Below are positions 16,157-24,936 of a stretch of 64,000 nucleotides of DNA, in pieces; position 1 is the first letter of the stretch, and each line of letters starts with the position of its first letter. Both the position numbers and the translations under genes were made by a program. The notes beneath the pieces are model-generated. The model had not been told where the DNA came from and did no database searches. It saw only the letters and a list, made by a program, of their open reading frames with translations. Source of the stretch: JBGSUZ01 sp964404895 (GTDB lineage: Bacteria; Bacillota; Clostridia; Peptostreptococcales; Acidaminobacteraceae); NCBI GenBank assembly GCA_964404895.1, contig CAYOLV010000009.1, forward strand, positions 1 through 64,000, written 5' to 3'.

Positions 16157-16728
16157 AAACGAGGCCTATAAGTGATAAGAAACTGATCCCTTGCATCGGT
16201 GAGAGATTAAAGGAAAAATCAGAACGTGACTATTTGCTTTTTATGATGGGACTTTATACTGGCCCGCGAATAGAGGAATATTTGAGTCTTAGGGTAAACG
16301 ATGTCCGTGATCAGCAAGGAAATATACTTGAAGAGATCAATATCATCGAGCATAAAAAGGGTGGGAAGATTAGGCGTGTTAAATTGAATGGGAAGATTAG
16401 AAGTATACTTAAAGAATACACCAAGGTTAAAGCTGGATATGATTATTTGTTCCAGTCAGGCATGAAAGGAAAGAATGGAGAAACAAAGGCAATTAGTAGG
16501 GTGAGAGCTTGGCAGATTCTTTCTGAGGCAGGAGCGTACTTTGGAATTAAATTAGCGCCGCATAGTCTACGAAAGACATCTGCAAGAGCAATGCTTGAGC
16601 TTGCTAATGGTGATATCTATGTGGTCATGGAGTACTTAGGGCATACCTCAATTAAACAAACTACTAATTACTTGCAAGTAACCGAGGAAATAGTTGATGG
16701 ATACGTTGATCAGCTTGACTTCGGTTAA
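16153..16728 (+). CDS. Second tyrosine recombinase, catalytic domain only
   Basis: 191 aa, about half a normal integrase. R39 (YTGPRIEEYLSL), H137 and R140 (APHSLRKTSAR), H164 (YLGHTS) and Y173 (TNYLQV) are all present, so it looks active, but the core-binding N-terminal domain is missing. The GTG start overlaps the preceding gene. Similar short recombinases occur next to DUF1492 genes in clostridial phages. Their target is unclear. GTTAAAC-type repeats follow directly. Confidence 0.8.
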   Translation: MKTRPISDKKLIPCIGERLKEKSERDYLLFMMGLYTGPRIEEYLSLRVNDVRDQQGNILEEINIIEHKKGGKIRRVKLNGKIRSILKEYTKVKAGYDYLFQSGMKGKNGETKAISRVRAWQILSEAGAYFGIKLAPHSLRKTSARAMLELANGDIYVVMEYLGHTSIKQTTNYLQVTEEIVDGYVDQLDFG

Positions 16729-16763
16729 TTTTTTAGGGTTATTCATTAACGTATTTTAGAAGT

Positions 16764-16850
16764 CGTTAAACCAAGGGTGATAAAAACCAGTGCACTTATA
16801 AGAAGAAAATGTACTGGCATGGGTTTAACGGTTTCAGAAAAACGTTAAAC
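16764..16850. repeat. Inverted GTTAAAC repeats after the short recombinase gene
   Basis: CGTTAAACC (16764-16772) and GGTTTAACG (16822-16830) are perfect inverted arms. Inside them CCAGTGCAC and GTACTGG can form a second stem, and a third copy CGTTAAAC lies at 16843-16850. This could be a recombination site, a structured RNA or a terminator. Confidence 0.5.
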
Positions 16851-16976
16851 ATAAACATTTAATTTAAGTAATTAAAAATGTATTATATATTTATGCGCAG
16901 TTTTGTTTTGATTACTTGGTTTAGTTAATTTAAGCCAATTTTTATTTAAAAAAGTATGATGGAGGGAATAGAAATA

Positions 16977-17723
16977 ATGAAAAAAGAGCATATACTTTCA
17001 GTGATCGGAGTGATTCTTTCAATTATTGGAATTTTTATAACATATTACTTAGGAGTAATATCGAATCGATTATCAGAAGCGTCTTTAAAATTTGATGAAG
17101 CATCTTTGTATATGAACGTTGCTCAAAATAATTTTGAAGTAGAGTATGAGAATGAAGATGGTTATAATTTTGGATTATCGGATTTACCTGAATATGCTGT
17201 AGCTGAAATTAAAACTATTTCTGGTTTTTTAACTAAAGAATTATCTGTTTCAAAAAATGGTAAATCGTACTATAAAGATGATTATATTATTTCTCAACTT
17301 ATGTATACAAAAGAAGATGTACCAATAGATGTTAACTCTAGTTCTAAAACTAAAGACAAAGTAAAGTATTACAATAATAAGTGTAGCTTTACAGAATTGT
17401 TATACAATAATGGAACGGAAGCTGCGGGTAATTATGAAAAATATAAATTTGATATGGTAGAAGAGTCAATGTCAAAAGAGGGGTATAAAATAGATAGGGA
17501 AGATAATGAGGCTATAGCTTATATAGAAATAGTTTACGATATTGATTATATGAGAAAGTATCAGTATTGCAAATTACATTATGACAATAATGAAGATATA
17601 GTTTGGTTGGAAAATATAGATAGAAAAGAATATCATGAAAAGAAAGACGAATGTATCGCTTGTATTGAAAAGTTATTTGATGATATTGGAAACATATTTA
17701 AGCCAGTTACATATTTCTTTTAA
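16977..17723 (+). CDS. Membrane-anchored protein, unknown (probable moron)
   Basis: 248 aa. One N-terminal membrane helix (ILSVIGVILSIIGIFITYYLGV), then a soluble, acidic, Lys/Asp/Tyr-rich region. ATG 16977 follows GGAGGG by 10 bases. Much AT-richer than the flanking phage genes, suggesting later acquisition. No family recognised. Confidence 0.6.
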   Translation: MKKEHILSVIGVILSIIGIFITYYLGVISNRLSEASLKFDEASLYMNVAQNNFEVEYENEDGYNFGLSDLPEYAVAEIKTISGFLTKELSVSKNGKSYYKDDYIISQLMYTKEDVPIDVNSSSKTKDKVKYYNNKCSFTELLYNNGTEAAGNYEKYKFDMVEESMSKEGYKIDREDNEAIAYIEIVYDIDYMRKYQYCKLHYDNNEDIVWLENIDRKEYHEKKDECIACIEKLFDDIGNIFKPVTYFF

Positions 17724-17782
17724 AGTTGTTTAATACTTGATAGTAATTGATAGTCTAAAAGAGTTATCATTAGACTTGTAAA

Positions 17783-17833
17783 AAAAGGTCACTAGCATAA
17801 GTGCATAATGCGCTTGAGCGAGTGGCCTTTTCT
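17783..17833 (+). terminator. Terminator before the packaging genes
   Basis: AAAAGGTCACT (17783-17793) pairs with AGTGGCCTTTT (17821-17831) with one G-T pair, followed by TCT. It closes the membrane-protein unit. Confidence 0.6.
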
Positions 17834-17855
17834 ATTGCCCGAAAGAAGGTGACAC

Positions 17856-18143
17856 ATGCAGGCATGGGCTAGAGCATTCTACTATTCCAAAGAGTGGCAG
17901 CGTTGTCGTTATGGATTCATTCAATCAGTCCATGGCTTGTGCAACAGGTGCTATCATCCGGGTAAGATAGTTCACCATACAGAAGTGCTAACGCCTGGGA
18001 ACATTAATGATCCTGATGTGTCGCTGAACTGGGAGAAACTTGAGTACCTTTGTCAGACTTGTCATAACCAAGAGCATATGAGCAAAGAAGTGACAAGAAA
18101 CGACGTGCGCTTTGATGAAAATGGTGACTTAGTGAAACGGTAA
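17856..18143 (+). CDS. HNH endonuclease
   Basis: 95 aa. LCNRCYHPGKIVHHTEVLTP is the first half of the HNH zinc site. NINDPDVSLNWEKLEYLCQTCHNQEH gives the Asn and the final His. HNH proteins next to terminase genes assist cos cleavage in several phages, and this one directly precedes the small terminase. Confidence 0.85.
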   Translation: MQAWARAFYYSKEWQRCRYGFIQSVHGLCNRCYHPGKIVHHTEVLTPGNINDPDVSLNWEKLEYLCQTCHNQEHMSKEVTRNDVRFDENGDLVKR

Positions 18144-18267
18144 GCCCCCCCCCTTAAGCAAGTCTGGGGGCTGATTATAGATGACCGTATAGCTCCCAAT
18201 CAAGTAACACACAGGTCACGCACGAGGGGGGTGTGGTATCCAGTGAAAAATAGGTGAGAGGAAGGGG
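18144..18267. other. Candidate cos/packaging region
   Basis: Non-coding gap between HNH and the small terminase. It contains nine C (18145-18153) pairing with GGGGG (18166-18170), then CACGCACGAGGGGGGTGTGG, a GC-rich block unlike its surroundings. In cos-type HK97 phages the cohesive-end site commonly lies here. No end has been mapped, so this is inference. Confidence 0.35.
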
Positions 18268-18651
18268 GTGGTTTTTATATCGGAAGATAGCGCTGGAAAG
18301 AAGGAAAAATCAGTAGATACACGGATTAAGTCAGAAGTAAAAAGACTTAATGGAATTCTCAAAAAGTTACCAGATGATACCAAAAAAGCGGTCAAGTCTA
18401 TAGTCGAAAATGCAGCGTTTATGACGGTGACTTTGGAAGATTTGCAAAAAACAATCAACGAAAATGGGGTTGTCACCGAATATCAGAACGGAGAAAACCA
18501 GTGGGGAACTAAAAAAAGCCCTGAGGTGGAAATCCACTTACAGATGACCAAGAACCACTCAATGCTCATGAAGCAATTGACCGACCTCTTGCCTAAAGGT
18601 GAGCCTCAATCCAATGATGGTTTTGACGATTTTGTGAATAGCAGATCATGA
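18268..18651 (+). CDS. Terminase small subunit, P27-like
   Basis: 127 aa: a basic N-terminal region, then a helical segment (LKKLPDDTKKAVKSIVENAAFMTVTLEDLQKTI) and the family's WGTKKSPEVEIHLQMTKNHSML ending. It recognises phage DNA for packaging. GTG 18268 follows GAGAGGAAG. It overlaps the large-subunit start by 4 bases. Confidence 0.8.
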   Translation: MVFISEDSAGKKEKSVDTRIKSEVKRLNGILKKLPDDTKKAVKSIVENAAFMTVTLEDLQKTINENGVVTEYQNGENQWGTKKSPEVEIHLQMTKNHSMLMKQLTDLLPKGEPQSNDGFDDFVNSRS

Positions 18652-20363
18652 GTAGAAAAAAAACTATCAAAGCAATTCAAGGCCTGAATGTACTGGCCTA
18701 TAACCCCATCGTTGAGTATTATAACTGGATTGAAGAAAATCGGACAGAAGTCTGCGACAAGATTTTTCGAGTGTACAGGGAGTTAGTCAGGTTAATTGTT
18801 GACCCCCTTAGTGAGTATGAATACTCTCACGAAAAGGCCTGTCATGCAATTGAATTTATTCAGCGCTACTGCAAACACTCAAAAGGGAAGATGGGTGGCA
18901 AGCCCTTCGTCTTAGAATTATGGCAGTCAGCATTTGTAGCGGCTACTTTTGGGATAGTTCATAAGATAGACGGCACAAGGAAGTATCAAGAAGTAATGCT
19001 GGTTGTAGCTCGTAAGAATGGTAAGTCTACTCTTGCGGCGGCTATCGGTTTATATCTCCAAGTGGCAGATGCAGAACCGGGTGCAGAAGTTTATGCTTGC
19101 GCTACAAAAAAAGACCAAGCAAAAATCATATGGCTTGAAGCGAAAAGAATGGTTAAAAAATCGCCTACTTTGCTGAAGAGGATAAAACCTCTTGTCAGTG
19201 AAATGGTTGCAGATTTTAACGATTCTTTTTTTAAACCCCTTGGCTCTGATTCAGAAACCTTGGATGGTCTAAATGTTCATGGTGCCCTACTGGACGAAAT
19301 TCACGCATGGAAGACTAAAGAGTTATATGACGTAATTGTGGACGGTACCAGTGCCAGAGATCAACCCCTTATTGTTATAACCACAACAGCGGGAACCATT
19401 AGAGAGTCAATCTATGACATTAAGTACGATGAAGCCGAGAGGGTTATAAACGGATACACAGATCCTGATGGCTATAAAAACGAGAGGCTGCTGCCAATCA
19501 TATACGAATTGGACCAGCGCTCGGAATGGAGCGATAGGACAAAGTGGAAAAAGGCAAATCCGGGGCTTGGCACAATTAAGAAGCTTGATCAGGTAGCGGA
19601 TAAAGTCAACAAAGCTCTGGCTAACTCAATGCTTATAAAAAACCTACTTTGCAAAGACTTCAATATCCGTGAGACGTCAACCGAGGCATGGTTGACCTTT
19701 GAAGATATTTATAACCCGGAAGTATATGAGCTACTAGATCTTAAACCACGTTATGGCATTGGCGGTGCTGACCTTTCTATTACAACAGACTTAACTGCTG
19801 CAAAAGTCATCTTCATGGTACCAAATGATTTGAAAGTTTACGTGCTTCAAATGTACTGGCTGCCTGAGGACATTCTTGAACAGCGAGCAGAAGAAGACAA
19901 AATTCCATATGACATTTGGAGGGACAATGGCCTTTTGAGAACTTGCCCAGGGAATTCAATTGACCCAACCTATGTAACCGCATGGTTCAAAGAGCTTATG
20001 TATGAATATGGGCTGTATATACCTTGGATTGGGTATGACCGATACTCAGCGAAATACTGGGTTGAAGAAATGAAGTTAACCTTTGGAGCAGAGTCTATGA
20101 TTCCAGTTGCCCAAGGCAAACAGACCCTTAGTGGTCCAATGCATAAGCTTGGCGCTGACTTAAAAGCTCACAAAGTTATCTACAACAATAACCCAATTGA
20201 TAAATGGTGTCTGACCAATACGGCAATCGACATTGATAAGAACCTAAATATTCAGCCGTGTAAGACAAAGAACCAGCGTAGACGTATAGATGGAACTGCA
20301 GCACTTCTCAATGCCTATGTCATTATGCAAGAGAAAATGCAGGACTACATGACAATGATTTAA
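18648..20363 (+). CDS. terL: Terminase large subunit
   Basis: 571 aa, full length for the HK97/Terminase_1 type. The ATPase domain has Walker A in VVARKNGKSTLA (about 119-130) and Walker B in GALLDEIHAW (D216, E217). The C-terminal nuclease domain starts near GIGGADLSITTDLTAAKV, with GYDRYSAKYWVEEM later. It pumps DNA into the prohead and cuts it. Confidence 0.95.
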   Translation: MSRKKTIKAIQGLNVLAYNPIVEYYNWIEENRTEVCDKIFRVYRELVRLIVDPLSEYEYSHEKACHAIEFIQRYCKHSKGKMGGKPFVLELWQSAFVAATFGIVHKIDGTRKYQEVMLVVARKNGKSTLAAAIGLYLQVADAEPGAEVYACATKKDQAKIIWLEAKRMVKKSPTLLKRIKPLVSEMVADFNDSFFKPLGSDSETLDGLNVHGALLDEIHAWKTKELYDVIVDGTSARDQPLIVITTTAGTIRESIYDIKYDEAERVINGYTDPDGYKNERLLPIIYELDQRSEWSDRTKWKKANPGLGTIKKLDQVADKVNKALANSMLIKNLLCKDFNIRETSTEAWLTFEDIYNPEVYELLDLKPRYGIGGADLSITTDLTAAKVIFMVPNDLKVYVLQMYWLPEDILEQRAEEDKIPYDIWRDNGLLRTCPGNSIDPTYVTAWFKELMYEYGLYIPWIGYDRYSAKYWVEEMKLTFGAESMIPVAQGKQTLSGPMHKLGADLKAHKVIYNNNPIDKWCLTNTAIDIDKNLNIQPCKTKNQRRRIDGTAALLNAYVIMQEKMQDYMTMI

Positions 20364-20375
20364 GGGGGTGATTCA

Positions 20376-21554
20376 GTGGGGCTTTTCGGGGCGTTTTTCA
20401 AAAACGCCAAATCAGAGGTAAACATGGGTCAGCGCATTGAGCTGGTCACAGAAAGGGGGAATGGCTTCTACTCTTGGAACGGGAATCTTTATAAGTCCGA
20501 TATCATTCGGTCATGTATTCGGCCTAAGTCTAGGGCGATTGGTAAACTGGTGGCCAAGCATATTCGAGAAGACACTAAAGGCATCAAAATAAACCCTGAA
20601 GCGTATATGAAAATGTTGCTTTTTGAGCCTAATCCATATATGACGGGGCAAATGCTCCAAGAAAGGTTAATGACCCAGCTTATGCTTAACAGCAATGCTT
20701 TTGCGTTAATCATTCGAGATGAAAACGGTTATCCGATTCAAATTTATCCAATACCCTGCCAATCGGCTGAGGTGATCTATGGCAAAGAGGGCGACATTTA
20801 CATGAAATTCACATTGCCTAATGGCAAGACGCCAGTATTTACCTACTCAGATATTATCCATTTGCGGCGGGATTACTACAATAACGATATGTTTGGCGAG
20901 AGTCCTATGGATGTTTTGGCGCCAGTCATGGAGATTATCAATACGACTGATCAGGGCATAGTTAAAGCCATTAAGAACAGCAACATTATCCGTTACTTAC
21001 TCAAGTTTAAAATGTCTTTGAAAGACGAGGACATTCAAAAGCATGTTGAGGACTTCACGAAAAGTTTCTTGACAGTTAATAACGCCAATACTGGTGGCGC
21101 GGCGGCAGTAGACGCAAAATATGACCTTGAGCAACTTAAGCAAGAGTCATATGTGCCTAATGCCCAACAAATGGACAGGTCGATGATTCGCCTGTTCAAT
21201 TTTTTTAACACGAACGAGAAGATTATCCAATCCAAGTGGAGTGAGGATGAATGGACAGCCTACTATGAAGCTGAGATTGAGCCAGATGCTGTTCAAATGT
21301 CTGGTGAGTTTACTCGAAAACTGTTCTCTAGAAAACAAATTGGTTTTGGGAACAGAATTTTGTTCGTAGCCACTAATTTACAGCATGCCAGCATGGCAAC
21401 GAAGTTAAAGCTGAGTGACATGGTGGATCGTGGCGCTATGACGCCAAATGAATGGCGTGAAACGATGAACATGGGACCAATTGAGGGCGGCGAAAAGGCA
21501 ATTAGGCGCTTAGATACTGCACCAGTAGGGGGTGACAAAGGTGGCAAAGATTAG
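20376..21554 (+). CDS. Portal protein, HK97 family
   Basis: 392 aa. YKSDIIRSCIRPKSRAIGKL near the N-terminus, then EPNPYMTGQML and the stem region of the HK97 portal family are present. Twelve copies form the DNA entry ring. GTG start with GGGGGTGA 6 bases ahead. It overlaps the protease gene. Confidence 0.95.
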   Translation: MGLFGAFFKNAKSEVNMGQRIELVTERGNGFYSWNGNLYKSDIIRSCIRPKSRAIGKLVAKHIREDTKGIKINPEAYMKMLLFEPNPYMTGQMLQERLMTQLMLNSNAFALIIRDENGYPIQIYPIPCQSAEVIYGKEGDIYMKFTLPNGKTPVFTYSDIIHLRRDYYNNDMFGESPMDVLAPVMEIINTTDQGIVKAIKNSNIIRYLLKFKMSLKDEDIQKHVEDFTKSFLTVNNANTGGAAAVDAKYDLEQLKQESYVPNAQQMDRSMIRLFNFFNTNEKIIQSKWSEDEWTAYYEAEIEPDAVQMSGEFTRKLFSRKQIGFGNRILFVATNLQHASMATKLKLSDMVDRGAMTPNEWRETMNMGPIEGGEKAIRRLDTAPVGGDKGGKD

Positions 21555-22212
21555 AATTTCGGGGGTTATTGTCCCGAATGATGAAAAATGGATTTACGAC
21601 TGGTTTGGTGTTGAGGCGACTTGTCTGAAAGATGTTTCAAAGGTGATTGACACCTTAAACGGTGAAGAAGTGATTGTAGACGTAGCAAGTGGCGGTGGTG
21701 ACGTGTTCACTGGCTCAGATATTTATACAGCTCTCAAAAGTTATATAGGACATGTTGTTATAAATATTCCGAGCATTGCGGCCAGTGCTGCATCTGTCAT
21801 TGCGGCGGCAGGCGATGAGGTGAATATTGCCCCAACAGCTCAAATTATGGTCCATAACGTAGCAAATGTGGCCAAAGGCGATTATCGTGACATGGCTCAT
21901 CAAGCTCAGGTACTTGAAAACTATAACAAATCAATTGCGAATGCATATCGCCTTAAAACTGGACTTCCAGAGGCAGAACTGCTTGAAATGATGAACAACG
22001 TAACTTGGCTAACAGCACAGCAAGCGGTAGAAAAAGGGTTTGCAGACAAGATCATGTTTGATAATGATTTACGTTTGGTAGCGGGGAATTTTTCAAATGT
22101 GCTACCTATAGAAATCATCAACAAAATGAGAAATTCTCAGGAGAACCCAGGATTCAAAGCGGCACAAGCAAAACTCACATTACTCAAATTGAAGGGGGAA
22201 AAACATGTTTAA
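21541..22212 (+). CDS. Head maturation protease, ClpP-like
   Basis: 223 aa serine protease of the ClpP fold. Catalytic Ser lies in IAASAASVIAAAGDEV, His in IMVHNVANVAKG, and an acidic residue follows in the helix region near DYRDMAHQAQVL. It removes capsid scaffold domains. GTG 21541 is chosen because GGGTGA lies 6 bases ahead; GTG 21532 would add three residues. Confidence 0.9.
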   Translation: MAKIRISGVIVPNDEKWIYDWFGVEATCLKDVSKVIDTLNGEEVIVDVASGGGDVFTGSDIYTALKSYIGHVVINIPSIAASAASVIAAAGDEVNIAPTAQIMVHNVANVAKGDYRDMAHQAQVLENYNKSIANAYRLKTGLPEAELLEMMNNVTWLTAQQAVEKGFADKIMFDNDLRLVAGNFSNVLPIEIINKMRNSQENPGFKAAQAKLTLLKLKGEKHV

Positions 22213-23416
22213 AAACAAACAAGAATTTTATATCTTTAGAAATCAATTACTTGCAGAGGCAGAGCAAATGCTTAATGCAGGTGATATCGAAGGCTTTAAC
22301 AACAAAGAAGCTGAGATCAAGAAAGCAGATGATCAGTTCGAGGCAATTACAAAAGCTCAAGCTAATCTCAATGCTATGAAGAGACCTGAAAATATGATGG
22401 ATATGGGAGGCGCTGCACCGCTCAATAATACGCCTACGGTTCCAGAAACAGACAATCCATTTGCATCAATTGAGTACAGAAAAAGTTTCATGAATTTTGC
22501 CAAGACAGGTGTCATGGACACACAGCTCCAAAATGCAAATGCTGCAACAACCACTTCTGACGTGACTGCGGTTATTCCTACCACAATTATGCAGGAAGTT
22601 ATTAAAGGGCTCAGAGTTTACGGTCATATTTTGAAGCGTATCAGACAAATCAGTGTCAAAGGCGGCGTGGAGTTCCCTATTCTTTCTCTTAAGCCTATTG
22701 CGAACTGGATTGGTGAGGCTAAAACTTCTGACCGTCAAAAACTTGCAATGGATACAAAGGTGACCTTCGGTTATCACGGTCTTGAGTGTAAGGTTGCCAC
22801 TTCTCTTTTAGCAGATGCAACAACGCTGGATGTGTTTGAGTCCATGATTACTGGTCTAATTGTAGAAGCTGTAATCATTGCTTTAGAGGCAGCCATTATT
22901 AATGGTTCTGGTACTGGGCAACCTCTTGGCATTACAAAAGACACAAGAATCCCAGAAGCTAATATTATTACCCTTACAGCTGCCAATATGAAAAAGTGGG
23001 AAGGTTGGAAAAAAGAAGTCTTTGCTAAGATTCCTTTAGCTTATAGAGTGGGTGGTTCATTCCTCATGGCGGCGGGAACCTTTGAAGGGTATATTGACGG
23101 CATGGTGGACACTAATGGTCAGCCTGTGGGTCGTGTGAACTACGGCATTACAGATGGTCCTCAGGAACGATTTGGCGGTAGAGAAGTTATTCTCGTTGAG
23201 GATGATGTTGTAAAACCGTATGACGCCGCTGCAGTAGGTGATGTCATTGCAGTATTCTGCAAGCTTGGGGATTATACCATTAACTCGAACATGCAGATGA
23301 CTATGTACAGATGGTTAGATCATGACACTAACCAATATGTAGACAAGGCAATTTTGATTGCTGACGGTAAAATTTTAGACCCTAACGGCGTAATTCTTGT
23401 TAAGAAAGGTGCATAA
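22205..23416 (+). CDS. Major capsid protein, HK97 fold
   Basis: 403 aa. Residues 1-~95 are a helical delta/scaffold domain (AEAEQMLNAGDIEGFNNKEAEI) to be removed by the preceding protease. The rest is the HK97 fold, with AIIALEAAIINGSGTGQPLGI and the spine/P-domain region. AAGGGGGAAAAAC precedes the ATG, and it overlaps the protease stop. Confidence 0.95.
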   Translation: MFKNKQEFYIFRNQLLAEAEQMLNAGDIEGFNNKEAEIKKADDQFEAITKAQANLNAMKRPENMMDMGGAAPLNNTPTVPETDNPFASIEYRKSFMNFAKTGVMDTQLQNANAATTTSDVTAVIPTTIMQEVIKGLRVYGHILKRIRQISVKGGVEFPILSLKPIANWIGEAKTSDRQKLAMDTKVTFGYHGLECKVATSLLADATTLDVFESMITGLIVEAVIIALEAAIINGSGTGQPLGITKDTRIPEANIITLTAANMKKWEGWKKEVFAKIPLAYRVGGSFLMAAGTFEGYIDGMVDTNGQPVGRVNYGITDGPQERFGGREVILVEDDVVKPYDAAAVGDVIAVFCKLGDYTINSNMQMTMYRWLDHDTNQYVDKAILIADGKILDPNGVILVKKGA

Positions 23417-23455
23417 TTTCAGGGGCATTTCGCCCCTTTAAGTGAGGTGATTTAA

Positions 23456-23725
23456 GTGTTGGTGACACTAGAAGAAATGAAGCGTCACCTCAGAGTAGAT
23501 GATGACGAAGAAAATGGCGACATTGAAAACCTGATTCTACTGGCTCAAGAGATGATTCATAACATGACAGGAAAACGCTTCACAAATAACCATATCGCCA
23601 AGCAGGGGGTCAAAATACTTGTTACTGATTTTTATAACAACAGGGGCGTGGATGGTGATGCAAAGTATTCAAGAACTGCTGAAATGATAATGAACGCTCT
23701 TTACTATGAGGAGGATGGTTCATGA
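23456..23725 (+). CDS. Head-tail connector (gp6-like)
   Basis: 89 aa. LEEMKRHLRVDDDEENGDIENLILLAQEMIHNMTGKRF is the pattern of HK97 gp6-like adaptor proteins, which form a ring below the portal. GTG start after GAGGTGA. It overlaps the next gene by 4 bases. Confidence 0.85.
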   Translation: MLVTLEEMKRHLRVDDDEENGDIENLILLAQEMIHNMTGKRFTNNHIAKQGVKILVTDFYNNRGVDGDAKYSRTAEMIMNALYYEEDGS

Positions 23726-24057
23726 AAACCCTTAGCAGCCGTTTAAATTGTAGAGTTTCAGTCTTTAGTCCGGTTGAACAGCCTAGTGCATGGGAGACAG
23801 CTCAACATGAGAAGCAGTTTGTAAAAAAGATATGGGCTGAGATTCTTCCAATAGGCGGGAGACTAGAGTTAGTAGCTGAGAATATAAAGGCCGCTGAGCT
23901 TTCCCATCGGATAACGATTAGAAAAGGCGCTCTAGCAGCACTGAGCAACGAAATGGAGTTTGAGTACGAAGGTCAGCGGTTTGAGGTTAAGTATTTTCAG
24001 CCGCATTTTAAGGTGAAGGACTCTATTGAGGTCTTTACCAGATTGGTGGTGGAATAG
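23722..24057 (+). CDS. Head-tail adaptor / head closure protein
   Basis: 111 aa, SPP1 gp16-like family: RLNCRVSVFSP near the N-terminus, KKIWAEILPIGGRLELVAE, SHRITIRK, and EYEGQRFEVKYFQP. A small beta-barrel that seals the filled head. GAGGAGG precedes the ATG. Confidence 0.85.
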   Translation: MKTLSSRLNCRVSVFSPVEQPSAWETAQHEKQFVKKIWAEILPIGGRLELVAENIKAAELSHRITIRKGALAALSNEMEFEYEGQRFEVKYFQPHFKVKDSIEVFTRLVVE

Positions 24058-24467
24058 TGGCAGACTATGGTCTGGATGATTTTAGTAAAGATTTACTCAG
24101 AGTTGCTGAAAAGGATTACCCAAAGGAAACCAAGCAGTTTCTAAAAAAGCAGGGTAACAAACTCAGGCAAGAAGTGGTTAAACAGGCTAAGCAGGACACT
24201 AAGGGAGGTACTGGCGACTATGCAAAAGGTTTCAAAAGAGGTAAGCACTACAAATATCAAGGTGATACGGATTCGGTTAGGATTTACAATAGCAAACCCC
24301 ATGCCCATTTAGTTGAGAATGGCCATGAGGTAGTAGACAGAAATGGCGTGTCTCACGGATTTGTCAAAGGAAAACACACCCTTGATAATTCGGCGAAAGC
24401 CTTCGAGGACAAGTTTGTAAATGCTGCAGAGACGTTCATTGATGAACTATTAGAAAAAGGCCTATAA
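24057..24467 (+). CDS. HK97 gp10-family tail completion protein
   Basis: 136 aa. Basic middle (ETKQFLKKQGNKLRQEVVKQAKQD) and the conserved RIYNSKPHAHLVENGHEV...FVKGKHTLDNSAKAFEDKF of the gp10 family. GTG start shares one base with the previous stop. Confidence 0.85.
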   Translation: MADYGLDDFSKDLLRVAEKDYPKETKQFLKKQGNKLRQEVVKQAKQDTKGGTGDYAKGFKRGKHYKYQGDTDSVRIYNSKPHAHLVENGHEVVDRNGVSHGFVKGKHTLDNSAKAFEDKFVNAAETFIDELLEKGL

Positions 24468-24480
24468 GGAGGCGTCGTGA

Positions 24481-24936
24481 TTGATTGAAATGATCTTTAA
24501 AACGATTGAGAAGCGCCTCCAAGAAGCTTTTAGCTTAAAGGTTTACAGTGAGGACGTGGAAGGCAGTGTCATAAGACCCAGCTTCATTTTGAGTATAGAT
24601 GCGCCAAGTACCGTTCAAAGCAGCCGAGATGTTAAAACCCACTCAGGTACCATTCGAATAAGTTATTTACCCTCTAAGCGAGATAACTGCTCTATTGAGC
24701 TCTATCAAACAATTGAGAGGTTAAATGACTTATTTTTATTTCCAGTAGATTTAATCGAAACATTTTTTGAACCAAAAGATAAGCACTCAGAGATAGTCAA
24801 CAAAACTGCTGAGTTCCAAATGGACTACAGCATTAGAGAGTGTATTCCAGAGACTGAAACTGAGTTCATGGAAGAACTCGAACTTGAAATAGAGGAGGGG
24901 AATAATGAAATCACCATCGATTTTAGTGACCTTTAA
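24481..24936 (+). CDS. Tail terminator-like protein
   Basis: 151 aa, between the gp10-like and sheath genes, where contractile phages encode XkdJ/YqbJ-type neck proteins. IRPSFILSIDAPSTVQSSRD and RISYLPSKRDNCSIELYQTIERLNDLFLFPV fit a tail-terminator beta fold. TTG start with AGGAGGCG ahead. It overlaps the sheath gene by 32 bases. Confidence 0.7.
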   Translation: MIEMIFKTIEKRLQEAFSLKVYSEDVEGSVIRPSFILSIDAPSTVQSSRDVKTHSGTIRISYLPSKRDNCSIELYQTIERLNDLFLFPVDLIETFFEPKDKHSEIVNKTAEFQMDYSIRECIPETETEFMEELELEIEEGNNEITIDFSDL

